A stretch of DNA of 64,000 nt from Parafannyhessea umbonata (GCF_900105025.1 NZ_LT629759.1:620001-684000); one strand, 5' to 3'. Positions 35,074-44,375 are shown, counted from the first letter of the stretch. Translations and numbers: made by a program. The notes: generated by a model from the letters alone, not told the origin.

Positions 35074-36474
35074 ATGGACACACTGTTCTCTCAGTCGGAG
35101 CGCAAGGTGCGCAGGCAGAACGCGCCGCTCGCCGCCCGCATGCGCCCGCGGTCGCTCGAGGAGTACGTCGGCCAGGAGCAGGCCGTGGGGCCGGACTCGT
35201 GGCTGCGCCGAGCCATCGAGCACGACACGCTGTCCTCCGTCATCCTGTACGGGCCGGCCGGCACGGGCAAGACCACGCTCGCGCGCATCATCGCGAACAC
35301 GACGCACGCGGAGTTCGTGGAGGTGTCCGCCATCACGGGCACGGTGAAGGACCTTCGCCGCGAGATAGACGCCGCCGAGCAGCGCCTGCTCACCAGCGGC
35401 CGGCGCACCATACTCTTCGTGGACGAGATCCACCGCTTCAACCGCACGCAGCAGGACGCGCTCCTGCACGCGGTGGAGGACAGGGTCGTCGTGCTGGTGG
35501 GTGCCACGACGGAAAACCCGTACTTCGAGGTGAACTCCGCGCTCATCAGCAGGTCTCGCGTGGTGGAGCTCGAGCACCTGGACGATGCGTCCATTGAGAA
35601 GATCGTGCGCCGCGCGCTCGCGGACGAAAACGGGCTCGCGGGCGCGTTCGAGCTCGAGGATGACGCCATGCGCGAGATCGTGACCATGGCGGGAGGCGAC
35701 GCCCGTGCCGCGCTCACGTCGCTCGAGCTCGCGAGCCAGATGGCGCTGCCCGCGGGCGATGCGGCCGCAGCGAGCGCCGAGCACCCCGTCACCATAGGCA
35801 CCAGGCACGTGCTCGAGGCGAACCCGCGCCATGGCCAGCCGTACGACAAGGCCGGCGACATGCACTACGACGTCATATCCGCGTTCATCAAGTCCATGCG
35901 CGGCAGCGACCCGGATGCGACGCTCTACTGGCTCGCGCGCATGATCGACGCGGGCGAGGACCCCAAGTTCATAGCGCGCAGAATCATGATCCAGGCGTCT
36001 GAGGACGTGGGCAACGCGGACCCGCAGGCGCTGCTGGTCGCGGAGGCAGCGTTCAGGTCCGCAGAGGTCATCGGCTACCCGGAGTGCCGCATCAACTTGG
36101 CGCAGGCCGCGCTCTACGTCGCGCTCGCGCCAAAGTCGAACGCGGCGGAGGCCGGCATTGACGCCGCCCTGGCCGAGGTGCGAAACGGTCCGCGTCGCGA
36201 CGTCCCCAGCTACCTGCGCGACCGTCACCGTCCCGGGTCCGAGGACTACGGCGAGTACCTGTACCCGCACGACTACCCGCTCGGCTGGGTGCGTCAGCGC
36301 TACCTGCCGGAGGGCCTTGCGCGCGGCGCGTTCTTCCACCCCAGCCCGCGCGGCTGGGAGTCTTGGCGCCTGGAGGCATCCGCCCGCGACCGCCAGGACC
36401 TGGAGGACGCCGAGGGACCGGCCAAGGGGCCGGCCGAGGGAACGCACGGTGGCAAACCCACCGCGAATGGGTAG
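35074..36474 (+). CDS. rarA: Replication-associated recombination protein A (RarA/MgsA)
   Basis: 466 residues. The AAA+ core has Walker A GPAGTGKTT, Walker B ILFVDEIHRFN and sensor 1 GATTENPYFEVN. The C-terminal MgsA tetramerisation region begins near YDKAGDMHYDVISAFIKSMR and includes SDPDATLYWLARM. RarA acts at stalled replication forks with SSB and RecA. The N-terminus, DTLFSQSERK, resembles the short disordered leader of Gram-positive homologues. The ATG at 35074 is eight bases after the dGTPase stop, so the two genes are likely co-expressed. The last 30 residues are a charged, low-complexity tail. Confidence 0.93.
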   Translation: MDTLFSQSERKVRRQNAPLAARMRPRSLEEYVGQEQAVGPDSWLRRAIEHDTLSSVILYGPAGTGKTTLARIIANTTHAEFVEVSAITGTVKDLRREIDAAEQRLLTSGRRTILFVDEIHRFNRTQQDALLHAVEDRVVVLVGATTENPYFEVNSALISRSRVVELEHLDDASIEKIVRRALADENGLAGAFELEDDAMREIVTMAGGDARAALTSLELASQMALPAGDAAAASAEHPVTIGTRHVLEANPRHGQPYDKAGDMHYDVISAFIKSMRGSDPDATLYWLARMIDAGEDPKFIARRIMIQASEDVGNADPQALLVAEAAFRSAEVIGYPECRINLAQAALYVALAPKSNAAEAGIDAALAEVRNGPRRDVPSYLRDRHRPGSEDYGEYLYPHDYPLGWVRQRYLPEGLARGAFFHPSPRGWESWRLEASARDRQDLEDAEGPAKGPAEGTHGGKPTANG

Positions 36475-36545
36475 AATGCGTAACGTAACACGTACCATGG
36501 GGATTCGCCGGACGAGTCCCGTGGCCTAGGGAGAAGGGCAAGGCA

Positions 36546-37157
36546 ATGGAGATGTCACCCCTGAGCATCCTGCTCATCGTGCTGGTCGTCGCGGGCATCT
36601 GGGCGGTCGTGGAGCTTGCGCTCACCATCCGCCGCGCACGCGGCGCCGTGGACGACGTCACGCGTGCGGCGAACGAGACCATAGAGCAGGTCCAGCCCGT
36701 GATCGCGAAGCTGGACGGCGCGATGGACGACCTCCAGCCCAGCCTGAAGCAGGTGGACCCCATCGTGGCGAAGGCCTCGGTCGCCCTGGACGAGGCGAAC
36801 GAGGGCCTGCGCAAGGTGAATGGCATCCTGGGAGACGTCTCGACGGTCTCCGGGACGGCGGCCGGCGTGACCGACGTCGTGAACCAGGTGACGAACGCCG
36901 CCGCAGACGCGGCGAGCGGCCTTGTGTCCAAGATCACCGGCGTTCCGCAGGCGTCCGGCGCCCATCACCTGAAGAGGGGCGAGGCCGCGGCGGCCATCGA
37001 GGCGCCGGAGGCGGAGGAGCCGCCCGCGCAGGAGACGGCCCCTGAGGAGCGGGCACACGGCGGCAACGCCGGCTACGTCACGTACGGCGAGGTCGGCGTG
37101 GCTGCATCGAAGGAAACGGACGAGAAGGACGAGCGCGACGCGAACGCGTCCGAGTAG
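36546..37157 (+). CDS. DUF948-like membrane-anchored protein
   Basis: 203 residues. One N-terminal membrane helix (about 5-25, LSILLIVLVVAGIWAVVELA) is followed by an amphipathic region with repeats of VDDVT/LKQVDPIVAKASVALDEA type, resembling DUF948 and general-stress proteins. Residues 125-203 are an acidic, Ala/Glu-rich disordered tail. It lies nine bases upstream of the RsbW-like and sigma genes in the same direction, so a stress-envelope link is plausible. In Bacilli, DUF948 genes are often near sigma-B targets. Two close ATGs exist (36546 and 36552); the first has AAGG upstream. Confidence 0.7.
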   Translation: MEMSPLSILLIVLVVAGIWAVVELALTIRRARGAVDDVTRAANETIEQVQPVIAKLDGAMDDLQPSLKQVDPIVAKASVALDEANEGLRKVNGILGDVSTVSGTAAGVTDVVNQVTNAAADAASGLVSKITGVPQASGAHHLKRGEAAAAIEAPEAEEPPAQETAPEERAHGGNAGYVTYGEVGVAASKETDEKDERDANASE

Positions 37158-37165
37158 GGGAGAGC

Positions 37166-37546
37166 ATGACGGAAGAGAAGAGCGTCCGCCTGAGCGTGCC
37201 GGCGGAGCCGGAGTTCGCGAGGGTGGTCCGCATGACGGCGGCAAACCTTGCCGTGCTGTGTGACATGAACGTAGACGATGTCGAGGACCTGCGCATGGCC
37301 GCGGAGGAGGGCTTCGTCTACAGCTGTGCCACTCGTCCGGCAACGTGCGACGTGAGCTTCGCCATCGCAACCGACGGCGTGTCCATGTCCTTCTCGCTTG
37401 GCGACAAGGAGCCGGAGCAGTCCCAGGATGGCGAGGACCTTTCCCTCGTCGAGCTCCTGCTGGACGCCGTGTGCGACAGCTGCGAGGTCACGGACGCCGG
37501 CGAGCTCGTCCTCGTGAAGGGGATTGGCGGGACCGATGCCCAATAG
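37166..37546 (+). CDS. RsbW-like anti-sigma factor, degenerate
   Basis: 126 residues aligning with RsbW/SpoIIAB-type anti-sigma factors. LSVPAEPEFARVVRMTAANL and VEDLRMAAEEGFVYSCA match the N-terminal strand-helix and the N-box helix. DLSLVELLLDAVCDSCEV matches the C-terminal helix. The N-box Asn is replaced by Tyr (EEGFVYS against EACTNA in active kinases), and the glycine-rich ATP-lid motifs are missing, so kinase activity is doubtful. It could still bind the sigma factor whose ATG overlaps its end by 11 bases. No anti-anti-sigma (RsbV) gene is adjacent. Confidence 0.75.
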   Translation: MTEEKSVRLSVPAEPEFARVVRMTAANLAVLCDMNVDDVEDLRMAAEEGFVYSCATRPATCDVSFAIATDGVSMSFSLGDKEPEQSQDGEDLSLVELLLDAVCDSCEVTDAGELVLVKGIGGTDAQ

Positions 37547-38369
37547 CAGCGAGCGTGGGACGGAGGCCGCGCCGCGCAGGCGCATCTCGTCCAGGATGCC
37601 GAAGGGCAAGCTCGCGTGGGACAAGGACCGCACGAGGGAGCTGTTCAGGCGCTACAAGGAGGAGGGGGACGACCAGGCCCGCGAGCAGCTCATCATGAGC
37701 CACCTCAACCTCGTGCGCTTCCTGGCCTCCAAGTTCAAGAACAGGGGCGAGCCCCTCGACGACCTCGTGCAGGTGGGCACGATCGGCCTCATCAAGGCCA
37801 TCGACCGCTTCGACCTGTCGCGTGGGCTCGAGTTCACGACGTTCGCCACGCCGACCATCATGGGCGAGATCAAGCGCCACTTCCGCGACAAGGGCTGGTC
37901 CGTGCGCGTGCCGCGGCGCCTGCAGGAGCTGTCCTCCAAGGTGAACCAGGTGACGGACGAGCTCACGAAGGAGCTGCAGCGCTCGCCGTCCGTCGAGGAG
38001 ATCGCGAAGGAGCTCGGCACGTCCGTCGACGAGGTGCTCGAGGCGATGGAGTCCTCGAGCGCGTACAGCTCCGTGCCGCTGGAGGGCACGGGCCAGGGCG
38101 ACGACGATGACGCGCCGTCCGTGATCGACCACTACGCGACGGAGGACGAGGACCTCGCCGCCTCGGACGACCGCATGGTCATCGAGGACACGATCAAGGA
38201 CTTCTCGCCCCGCGAGCAGGAGATCATCCGCATGCGCTTCATCGACGGCCTCACGCAGGTCGAGATTGCGAAGAAGCTCGGCATCTCGCAGGTGCAGGTG
38301 TCGAGGCTGCTGAGGCGCACGCTGAAGAAGGTCCAGGAGAAGATCGACCCCGAGGGCCTTATGCGCTAG
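37536..38369 (+). CDS. SigB/SigF-type sigma factor
   Basis: 277 residues, group 3 sigma-70 factor of the SigB/SigF/SigG lineage. Region 2 is clear (LVRFLASKFKNRGEPLDDLV and the TTFATPTIMGEIKRHFRDKG segment), as are region 3 (LQELSSKVNQVTDELTKELQ) and the region 4 helix-turn-helix (LTQVEIAKKLGISQVQVSRL). It directs RNA polymerase to general-stress or envelope-stress promoters. The ATG at 37536 lies inside the end of the RsbW-like gene, an overlap typical of partner-switching operons. A TTG four codons upstream is less likely. An acidic stretch (QGDDDDAPSV) lies between regions 3 and 4. Confidence 0.92.
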   Translation: MPNSSERGTEAAPRRRISSRMPKGKLAWDKDRTRELFRRYKEEGDDQAREQLIMSHLNLVRFLASKFKNRGEPLDDLVQVGTIGLIKAIDRFDLSRGLEFTTFATPTIMGEIKRHFRDKGWSVRVPRRLQELSSKVNQVTDELTKELQRSPSVEEIAKELGTSVDEVLEAMESSSAYSSVPLEGTGQGDDDDAPSVIDHYATEDEDLAASDDRMVIEDTIKDFSPREQEIIRMRFIDGLTQVEIAKKLGISQVQVSRLLRRTLKKVQEKIDPEGLMR

Positions 38370-38381
38370 CGGGTGCCGTGC

Positions 38382-39797
38382 ATGGAGGACGCGTTGCAAG
38401 AGGACGTTTTGGACGAGAAGGACACGGGCGCGGGGCAAAGGGACGCCCTGGGAGTCTTCAGGAGCCTCGGCATACGGGCGTGGGCATTCATCGGCGTTGC
38501 CGTCGTGTTCGGCATCTGCGTCTGGGCCATGGGCTTCATCTGGCCTGCGGTGGAGCTTCTGCTTGCCGGCGTCGTGATGGGCTTCGTGTGCAGCCCACTC
38601 ACGAACTTCCTCGAGGACCGCGGTGTGAACCGCACCATTGGGGCGCTCGTGGCGCTGCTCGTGCTCATCGCGGTGCTCGTGGGCGTGTTCCTGCTGCTCA
38701 TGCCTCCGTTCGTGGAGCAGCTCGCCGAGGTGCTGCGCAAGGTCCCGACGTACGTCATCAAAGTCAGGACCTCCGTCGACGGCTTCTGGCGCCGCTACGG
38801 CAACGCGGGCACCACGGACGTGCAGCAGAGCGTGAACCAGTTCGTGAACTCGATATCGGGCATTGGCATCAAGGCGTCCTCAGAAATGGCGGAGAGGCTC
38901 TCGACGGGCCTGATGAGCAGCGCTTTCTCGTTCGTGAACGGCTTCGCGACGCTGTGCCTCGGCCTCGTCCTCGCGTACTGGTTCGCGAAGGACTACCCCG
39001 TCATCGCGCGGGAGTTCATTACGATCGCCGGGCCGCGCCACGAGCGCGGGCTCTCCGTCCTTCTCGCCGTCATGAGCCGCTCCATGGGCGGCTACATGCG
39101 CGGCACCGTCATCACGTCCGTGTTCGACGGGCTGCTCTCGTGGGTGTTCTTCGCACTCGTGGGGCACCCGTATGCGGGTCTCGCCGCGATCCTGGTGGGC
39201 GTGCTCCACTTCATTCCCGTCATCGGCGAGTGGGTCGCCGTCGCGTTCGCCGTGCTGCTGGCGCTGTTCGAGAGCCCGATGCTCGCCCTCGTGGCGCTCG
39301 CGGGGTCGGTCGTGATTCAGAACGTGACGGACAACGTCGTGTCGCCCCTGGTGATGCGCTCGGCCGTGAAGATCCACCCCGCGCTCTCGCTCATCGGCCT
39401 CTTCATCGGCAACAGCCTTGGGGGAGTGCTTGGCATGCTCCTTGCCGTGCCCTTGACCGCGGCCATCAAGAGCGTGTTCGTGTACTACTTCGAGAGCAGA
39501 AGCGGCAGACAGCTCGTGTCCTACGACGGGGCGCTGTTCCAGGGGACGCCGTTCCACGACGCCCGCGGAGGCGTGGAGCCCGCGTTCGACGCCCTGGACG
39601 ACGACCGGTTCTTCATGGGGTCGCGGCTGGTGGACGGCTCCCAGACCGAGGCGCCCGTCGCGGACGAGCCGCCGAAAGCGCGTGCGCACGCGCTCGCTGA
39701 CGCGCTCTCGGACGCCGTCGAGCGGGCGAGGGGGAGATGCCGGGACGGCTCGACGCACGACCCCGAGTCTGGGCATGATAAGGATTTGCACAAGTAG
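38382..39797 (+). CDS. AI-2E family membrane protein
   Basis: 471 residues with eight or so membrane helices in the arrangement of the AI-2E (YdiK/YhhT/TqsA) family. Family-typical sequences include GHPYAGLAAILVGVLHFIPV and NVTDNVVSPLVMRSAVKIHP. Members have been proposed as autoinducer-2 exporters or as Na+/H+ antiporters; the role is unsettled. The N-terminal 30 residues and the C-terminal 90 are hydrophilic. The ATG at 38382 is 12 bases after the sigma stop; a GTG at 38373 is also possible. Its position suggests it belongs to the sigma-factor transcript. Confidence 0.85.
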   Translation: MEDALQEDVLDEKDTGAGQRDALGVFRSLGIRAWAFIGVAVVFGICVWAMGFIWPAVELLLAGVVMGFVCSPLTNFLEDRGVNRTIGALVALLVLIAVLVGVFLLLMPPFVEQLAEVLRKVPTYVIKVRTSVDGFWRRYGNAGTTDVQQSVNQFVNSISGIGIKASSEMAERLSTGLMSSAFSFVNGFATLCLGLVLAYWFAKDYPVIAREFITIAGPRHERGLSVLLAVMSRSMGGYMRGTVITSVFDGLLSWVFFALVGHPYAGLAAILVGVLHFIPVIGEWVAVAFAVLLALFESPMLALVALAGSVVIQNVTDNVVSPLVMRSAVKIHPALSLIGLFIGNSLGGVLGMLLAVPLTAAIKSVFVYYFESRSGRQLVSYDGALFQGTPFHDARGGVEPAFDALDDDRFFMGSRLVDGSQTEAPVADEPPKARAHALADALSDAVERARGRCRDGSTHDPESGHDKDLHK

Positions 39798-39904
39798 ATG
39801 AGGATTGGCGTCCGCAACGTCTCCATCGAATCGTAGTATTATGCGCTAGCGGAAAACTGCCAACGAGGTCGCGCCATGCCGCGGGGCCGTCAACAAGGAG
39901 AACC

Positions 39905-42556
39905 ATGAGCACTGCTGACTACAAGAACATGACTACCGCGGAAATCCGCGAGGACTTCCTCAAGTTCTTCGAGGACAAGGGCTGCAAGCTCTACCCGTCC
40001 TCCTCCCTCATCCCCGAGGACCCTTCGCTCCTCCTTGCGAACGCCGGCATGAACCAGTTCAAGGAGTACTACCAGGGCACGAAGACCATGAAGGAGATCG
40101 GGGCGACCTCCTGCCAGAAGTGCCTGCGCACCAACGACATCGACAACATCGGTGACGCGCGTCACCTCTCGTTCTTCGAGATGCTTGGCAACTTCAGCTT
40201 TGGCGGCTACACGAAGGCCGACGCGATCGCGTGGGCGTGGGAGTTCATCACGAGCCCCGAGCACCTGGGCCTTCCGAAGGACCGCCTGTACATGACGGTC
40301 TTCGAGGACGACGACGAGGCTATCGAGCTGTGGCACGCCCAGGGCGTCGAGTACGACCACATCTCGCGCCTGGGCGAGGAGGACAACTTCTGGGCAGCCG
40401 GACCCACCGGCCCGTGCGGCCCCTGCTCCGAGATCTACTTCGACCAGGGCCCGGAGTTCGAGGGCGAGAAGCCCGGTGACGACGGCGACCGCTACCTCGA
40501 GTTCTGGAACCTCGTCTTCACCCAGTACGACCGTCAGCCGGACGGCTCCATGCCGGACCTCCCGCACCGCAACATCGACACCGGCATGGGTCTGGAGCGC
40601 ATGGCCGCCATCATGCAGCACAAGGGCTCCAACTACGAGGGCGACGTCATGAGCTCGCTCATTGAGCTCGGCGAGCGCCTCTCCGGCAAGGAGTACCATG
40701 GCAGCTCCAAGGAGCCGCAGGACAAGAGCCTGCGCATCCTGGCGGACCACTCCCGCGCCGTGACGTTCATGATCGCAGACGGCATCCTGCCCTCGAACGA
40801 GGGTCGCGGCTACGTGCTGCGCCGCCTGCTTCGCCGCGCCGTCTACCACGGACGCCTGCTCGGCATCCAGGGCGCGTTCCTGACCGAGTACGCACACGAG
40901 GTCGAGCGCATCATGGGCGAGCACTACAACGAGCTCGTGCAGAACAAGGCCCTCGTGGACGGCATCATCTCCGCGGAGGAGGAGCGCTTCGGCGCCACGC
41001 TGAACGCCGGCGAGTCCATGCTCCAGGCAGAGCTCGACAAGCTGGGCGAGGGCGACGTCCTGTCCGGCGAGGTCGCGTTCAAGCTGCACGACACCTACGG
41101 ATTCCCCATCGACCTCACGCGCGAGATCTCCGAGAGCGCCGGCCACGAGGTGGACATGGACGCGTTCGACCGTGAGATGGACGCCCAGAAGGAGCGTGCG
41201 CGCGCCACGGCGAACCGCGACGCGTGGGGCAAGGCCAACAACGTGTGGGCCGCGCTCTCCGACAGGCTCGACGGGACCGTCTTCGACGGCTACGACCACG
41301 ACGACCTGGACGGCTGCACCGTTGTCGCCCTCGTGAGGGACGGCGAGGAGGTCGCTTGTGCCAAGAAGGGCGAGAAGGTCGAGGTCGTGCTCGACCGCAC
41401 CTCGTTCTACGGCGAGATGGGCGGCCAGATCGGCGACACCGGCAGGATCTTCGCGAACGGCCTTGAGCTGAGGGTCGAGGACACGTTGCACCGCGAGGGC
41501 GGTTTCACCTCCCACGAGTGCGAGGTCGAGGAGGGCGAGATCAGCGTAGGCGCCACGGTGAGCACTTCCGTCGACCACGGTCGACGTGAGCTCATCCGCC
41601 GTAACCACACCGCGACGCACCTCCTGGACGCCGCGCTGAAGGAGGTCCTGGGCGAGCACGTGAACCAGGCGGGATCCCTTGTCGCCCCCGACAGGCTGCG
41701 CTTTGACTTCACGCACTTCGAGGCCGTGACGACCGACGAGCTTGCCCGCATCGAGGGCGAGGTCAACGCCCAGATCTTCGCGGCGAAGCCCGTCGTCACC
41801 AGCGTCATGGGCATCGACGAGGCGAAGGCCGCCGGCGCCGTCGCGCTGTTTGGCGAGAAGTACGGCGACGTCGTGCGCGTGGTGTCCGTCGGGACCGAGG
41901 ACAAGCCCTTCTCGCGCGAGCTTTGTGGCGGCACGCACGCCCGCAACACGGCTGAGCTCGGCTTCTTCAAGATCGTGAGCGAGAGCTCCGTCGGCTCGAA
42001 CGCACGCCGCATCGAGGCCGTGACCTCCGCGGGCGCCCTCGAGTACGTGGACGAGCGCCTGGCCGAGATTGACGAGGTCGCAGCCGCCCTGAAGTGCCGC
42101 CCCGCGGACGTGATGGCGCGCGTGGAGCAGCTGAGGGACGAGAAGTCCGAGGCCGAGAAGAAGCTGAAGGCCGCGCTCGTGGGCGGTTCCTCCAACCAGG
42201 TCGCGGACGCGGTGAGCGCTGCGGTCGACATGGGCGCGTACAAGCTCGTCGTCGCCCACCTGAGCGGCATCTCCGGCAAGGAGCTCAGGAACGTCTGGGA
42301 CACCGTCCGCGACAAGATCGGTTCCGACTGCGCCTGCGTGCTGGCCTCCGAGGCCGATGGCAAGGTGGGCCTGCTGGCGGCAGCGACCGACGGCGCCGTG
42401 TCCGCGGGCTTCTCGGCCGGAAACGTGGTCAAGGAGATCTCTGGCCTCGTTGGCGGCAAGGGTGGCGGCAGGCCGAACATGGCGCAGGCGGGCGGCAAGG
42501 ATGCGGCCGGCATCGACGCCGCGCTCGACGCTGCCAAGAAGCTCCTGGGCGCGTAG
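39905..42556 (+). CDS. alaS: Alanyl-tRNA synthetase
   Basis: 883 residues, full length for AlaRS. The class II catalytic core starts at FLKFFEDKGCKLYPSSSLIP and includes GPTGPCGPCSEIYFD and GMGLERMAAIMQ. The editing domain has the zinc motifs RRNHTATHLL and CGGTHARNT. The C-terminal DHHA1 domain ends in the Gly-rich segment GGKGGGRPNMAQAGGKD. It charges tRNA-Ala and clears mischarged Ser and Gly. AAGGAG precedes the ATG. ruvX follows nine bases downstream, so alaS heads a housekeeping operon. The 107-base leader is too short for a T-box and none was recognised. Confidence 0.97.
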   Translation: MSTADYKNMTTAEIREDFLKFFEDKGCKLYPSSSLIPEDPSLLLANAGMNQFKEYYQGTKTMKEIGATSCQKCLRTNDIDNIGDARHLSFFEMLGNFSFGGYTKADAIAWAWEFITSPEHLGLPKDRLYMTVFEDDDEAIELWHAQGVEYDHISRLGEEDNFWAAGPTGPCGPCSEIYFDQGPEFEGEKPGDDGDRYLEFWNLVFTQYDRQPDGSMPDLPHRNIDTGMGLERMAAIMQHKGSNYEGDVMSSLIELGERLSGKEYHGSSKEPQDKSLRILADHSRAVTFMIADGILPSNEGRGYVLRRLLRRAVYHGRLLGIQGAFLTEYAHEVERIMGEHYNELVQNKALVDGIISAEEERFGATLNAGESMLQAELDKLGEGDVLSGEVAFKLHDTYGFPIDLTREISESAGHEVDMDAFDREMDAQKERARATANRDAWGKANNVWAALSDRLDGTVFDGYDHDDLDGCTVVALVRDGEEVACAKKGEKVEVVLDRTSFYGEMGGQIGDTGRIFANGLELRVEDTLHREGGFTSHECEVEEGEISVGATVSTSVDHGRRELIRRNHTATHLLDAALKEVLGEHVNQAGSLVAPDRLRFDFTHFEAVTTDELARIEGEVNAQIFAAKPVVTSVMGIDEAKAAGAVALFGEKYGDVVRVVSVGTEDKPFSRELCGGTHARNTAELGFFKIVSESSVGSNARRIEAVTSAGALEYVDERLAEIDEVAAALKCRPADVMARVEQLRDEKSEAEKKLKAALVGGSSNQVADAVSAAVDMGAYKLVVAHLSGISGKELRNVWDTVRDKIGSDCACVLASEADGKVGLLAAATDGAVSAGFSAGNVVKEISGLVGGKGGGRPNMAQAGGKDAAGIDAALDAAKKLLGA

Positions 42557-42564
42557 GGCTGCCT

Positions 42565-42978
42565 GTGAGGGCGCTCGCGCTTGACATCGGCGAGGTCCGG
42601 ATTGGCATCGCGGCCAGCGATGCCTCCGGAACCATCGCCGTTCCCGTGAAGGTCCTGCCAGCGGCGGAGGTGCTGGGCGGCGCCCGGAGCTTTCGCTACG
42701 TGCTGGAGGATTACGAGCCTGACGTGCTGGTGTGCGGTAGGCCGAAGACGCTTTCCGGCGAGGACGGCCCCCAGGCCGAGCGCGTCATGGCGCAGGCGCG
42801 GCAGATTGCCGAGGCCTGCGGGCTTCCTCTGGAGTTCGAAGACGAGCGGCTGTCGTCGCAGGAGGCCAAGCGTATTCTGAGGGAAGAGGGATACAACGAG
42901 AAGAGCATGCGCGGCCGTGTGGACATGGTCGCGGCGTCGCTCTTCCTCCAGACGTGGCTTGACGCCCAGAGGGGGTAG
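42565..42978 (+). CDS. ruvX: RuvX/YqgF-type 16S rRNA processing nuclease
   Basis: 137 residues of the RNase H-like YqgF/RuvX family. ALALDIGEVRIGIAASD has the first catalytic Asp, and the ending YNEKSMRGRVDMVAASLFLQ has the last conserved Asp. A middle Glu (FEDERLSS) completes the set. The family matures the 5' end of 16S rRNA, with an older proposed link to Holliday junction resolution. The start is GTG, nine bases after alaS. mltG follows with five bases between, the common alaS-ruvX-mltG order. Confidence 0.92.
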   Translation: MRALALDIGEVRIGIAASDASGTIAVPVKVLPAAEVLGGARSFRYVLEDYEPDVLVCGRPKTLSGEDGPQAERVMAQARQIAEACGLPLEFEDERLSSQEAKRILREEGYNEKSMRGRVDMVAASLFLQTWLDAQRG

Positions 42979-42983
42979 CGCAG

Positions 42984-44372
42984 ATGTCCGAAAGCTCCGG
43001 CAGGAGGGGCGCCCACTTCGCACGCGGGAACGCAGACGGTGCTCGCGCGGCGCAAGACCCCCGCAAGGGCGGACAGGGCGAGCGCGCCGCGCGTGCGCGG
43101 CAGGCAGGGCGCGATAGCCAGAGGCCGCAGGGCGGAAGGCCCGCCGCGCGCAAGGCGACGGCTCCCGGCAAGCGCCAGCCCATCTCGCGTACCGGTGCCA
43201 TGCGGATGCAATCCGCGAACGGCTCGGATCATATGTCCTCCCGCACGGCGCGCACGACGCAGCGCGCCCGCTCCGGACGCAGCCACAAGCGACAAGAGCC
43301 GCAGGGCAGGCGCGGCAGGCTCAGGTTCCTGCCGTTCGTGCTGGCTGCGGTCGCCGTAGTTGCCGCCATTGGCTTTGTCGTGGTGCCGCGCATCCTGGGC
43401 GGGCGGCAGGAGGGCAAAACCATCGAGGCCGGCAAGACCGTCACCGTGAACATCCCCGAGGGCTCCGGCGGCACTGCCATCGCGCAGAGCCTGTACGACG
43501 CGGGTGTGATATCCGACAAGGAGGCGTTCGCGACCGAGGTGAAGCGCCAGGAGGCGGACTCTAAGCTCAAGAGCGGCACGTACGTCTTTGTGACCGGAGG
43601 TGACGTCGCCGAGGTCGTGAGCAGGCTCGTCACGGGCCCCAACTCAAGCAAGGGCACCGTGACCGTCGCGGAGGGCCTTACGGTGAAGAAGACCGCAAAG
43701 GTCGTGAGCGAGTCGCTCGGAATCTCGACCGAGGACTTCCTGGCGCAGGCAAAGGCGTCCAACTACTCCGCGCGCTACGCTTTTCTCGCCAACGCGCAAA
43801 ACGACTCTCTCGAGGGCTTCCTGTACCCCACGAAGTACGACTTCGGCAGCGAGAAGAACGTGACCGCCGACACCGTGATCAAGGCGATGCTCGACAAGTA
43901 TCAGTCTGAGGTGGCATCGCTTGACTTTGCGAGCGCCGAGGCCGCGATTAAGAGCCAGTACGGCGTGACGATGTCCGACTACGACATCATCAAGCTCGCA
44001 TCCATCATCGAGCGCGAGGCCATAAGCGAGGACGACCGCGGCAAGGTCGCGAGCGTGTTCTACAACCGCCTGAAGGCCGGCATGCCGCTGCAGAGCGACG
44101 CGACCATGAGCTACGTCACGGGCGGCGAGGTGACGGCGGACGACCTCAAGACGCAGAGCCCGTACAACACCTACCTCAACAAGGGCCTTCCTCCCACGCC
44201 CATCTGCACGCCGAGCCTTGCCTCCATCAAGGCGGCGCTTTCTCCCGACACGACGGACTATCTGTACTTCCTCATCATCGAGAAGGGCGACTACTCCAAC
44301 CACACGTTCTCGACCACCTATGAGGACCACCAGAAGGCCATCGAGAAGTCCAAGGCAGACCAGGCGGGTTAG
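42984..44372 (+). CDS. mltG: Endolytic murein transglycosylase MltG
   Basis: 462 residues. Residues 1-112 are a long basic, low-complexity cytoplasmic tail rich in Arg, Gly, Ala and Gln. A membrane helix (about 113-135) leads to a LysM-like subdomain and the YceG catalytic domain. The active-site Glu is in SLEGFLYPTKYDF; IIEREAISEDDRGKVASVFY and GLPPTPICTPSLASIKAAL are family hallmarks. MltG cuts nascent glycan strands and terminates their growth outside the membrane. The ATG at 42984 gives the long tail; later in-frame ATGs near residue 73 are possible. yqeG follows after three bases. Confidence 0.94.
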   Translation: MSESSGRRGAHFARGNADGARAAQDPRKGGQGERAARARQAGRDSQRPQGGRPAARKATAPGKRQPISRTGAMRMQSANGSDHMSSRTARTTQRARSGRSHKRQEPQGRRGRLRFLPFVLAAVAVVAAIGFVVVPRILGGRQEGKTIEAGKTVTVNIPEGSGGTAIAQSLYDAGVISDKEAFATEVKRQEADSKLKSGTYVFVTGGDVAEVVSRLVTGPNSSKGTVTVAEGLTVKKTAKVVSESLGISTEDFLAQAKASNYSARYAFLANAQNDSLEGFLYPTKYDFGSEKNVTADTVIKAMLDKYQSEVASLDFASAEAAIKSQYGVTMSDYDIIKLASIIEREAISEDDRGKVASVFYNRLKAGMPLQSDATMSYVTGGEVTADDLKTQSPYNTYLNKGLPPTPICTPSLASIKAALSPDTTDYLYFLIIEKGDYSNHTFSTTYEDHQKAIEKSKADQAG

Positions 44373-44375
44373 GGC

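Noticed and set aside
39798-39904. Possible T-box leader for alaS
   Set aside because: The 107-base leader is too short, and neither a T-box sequence nor a specifier stem could be found.
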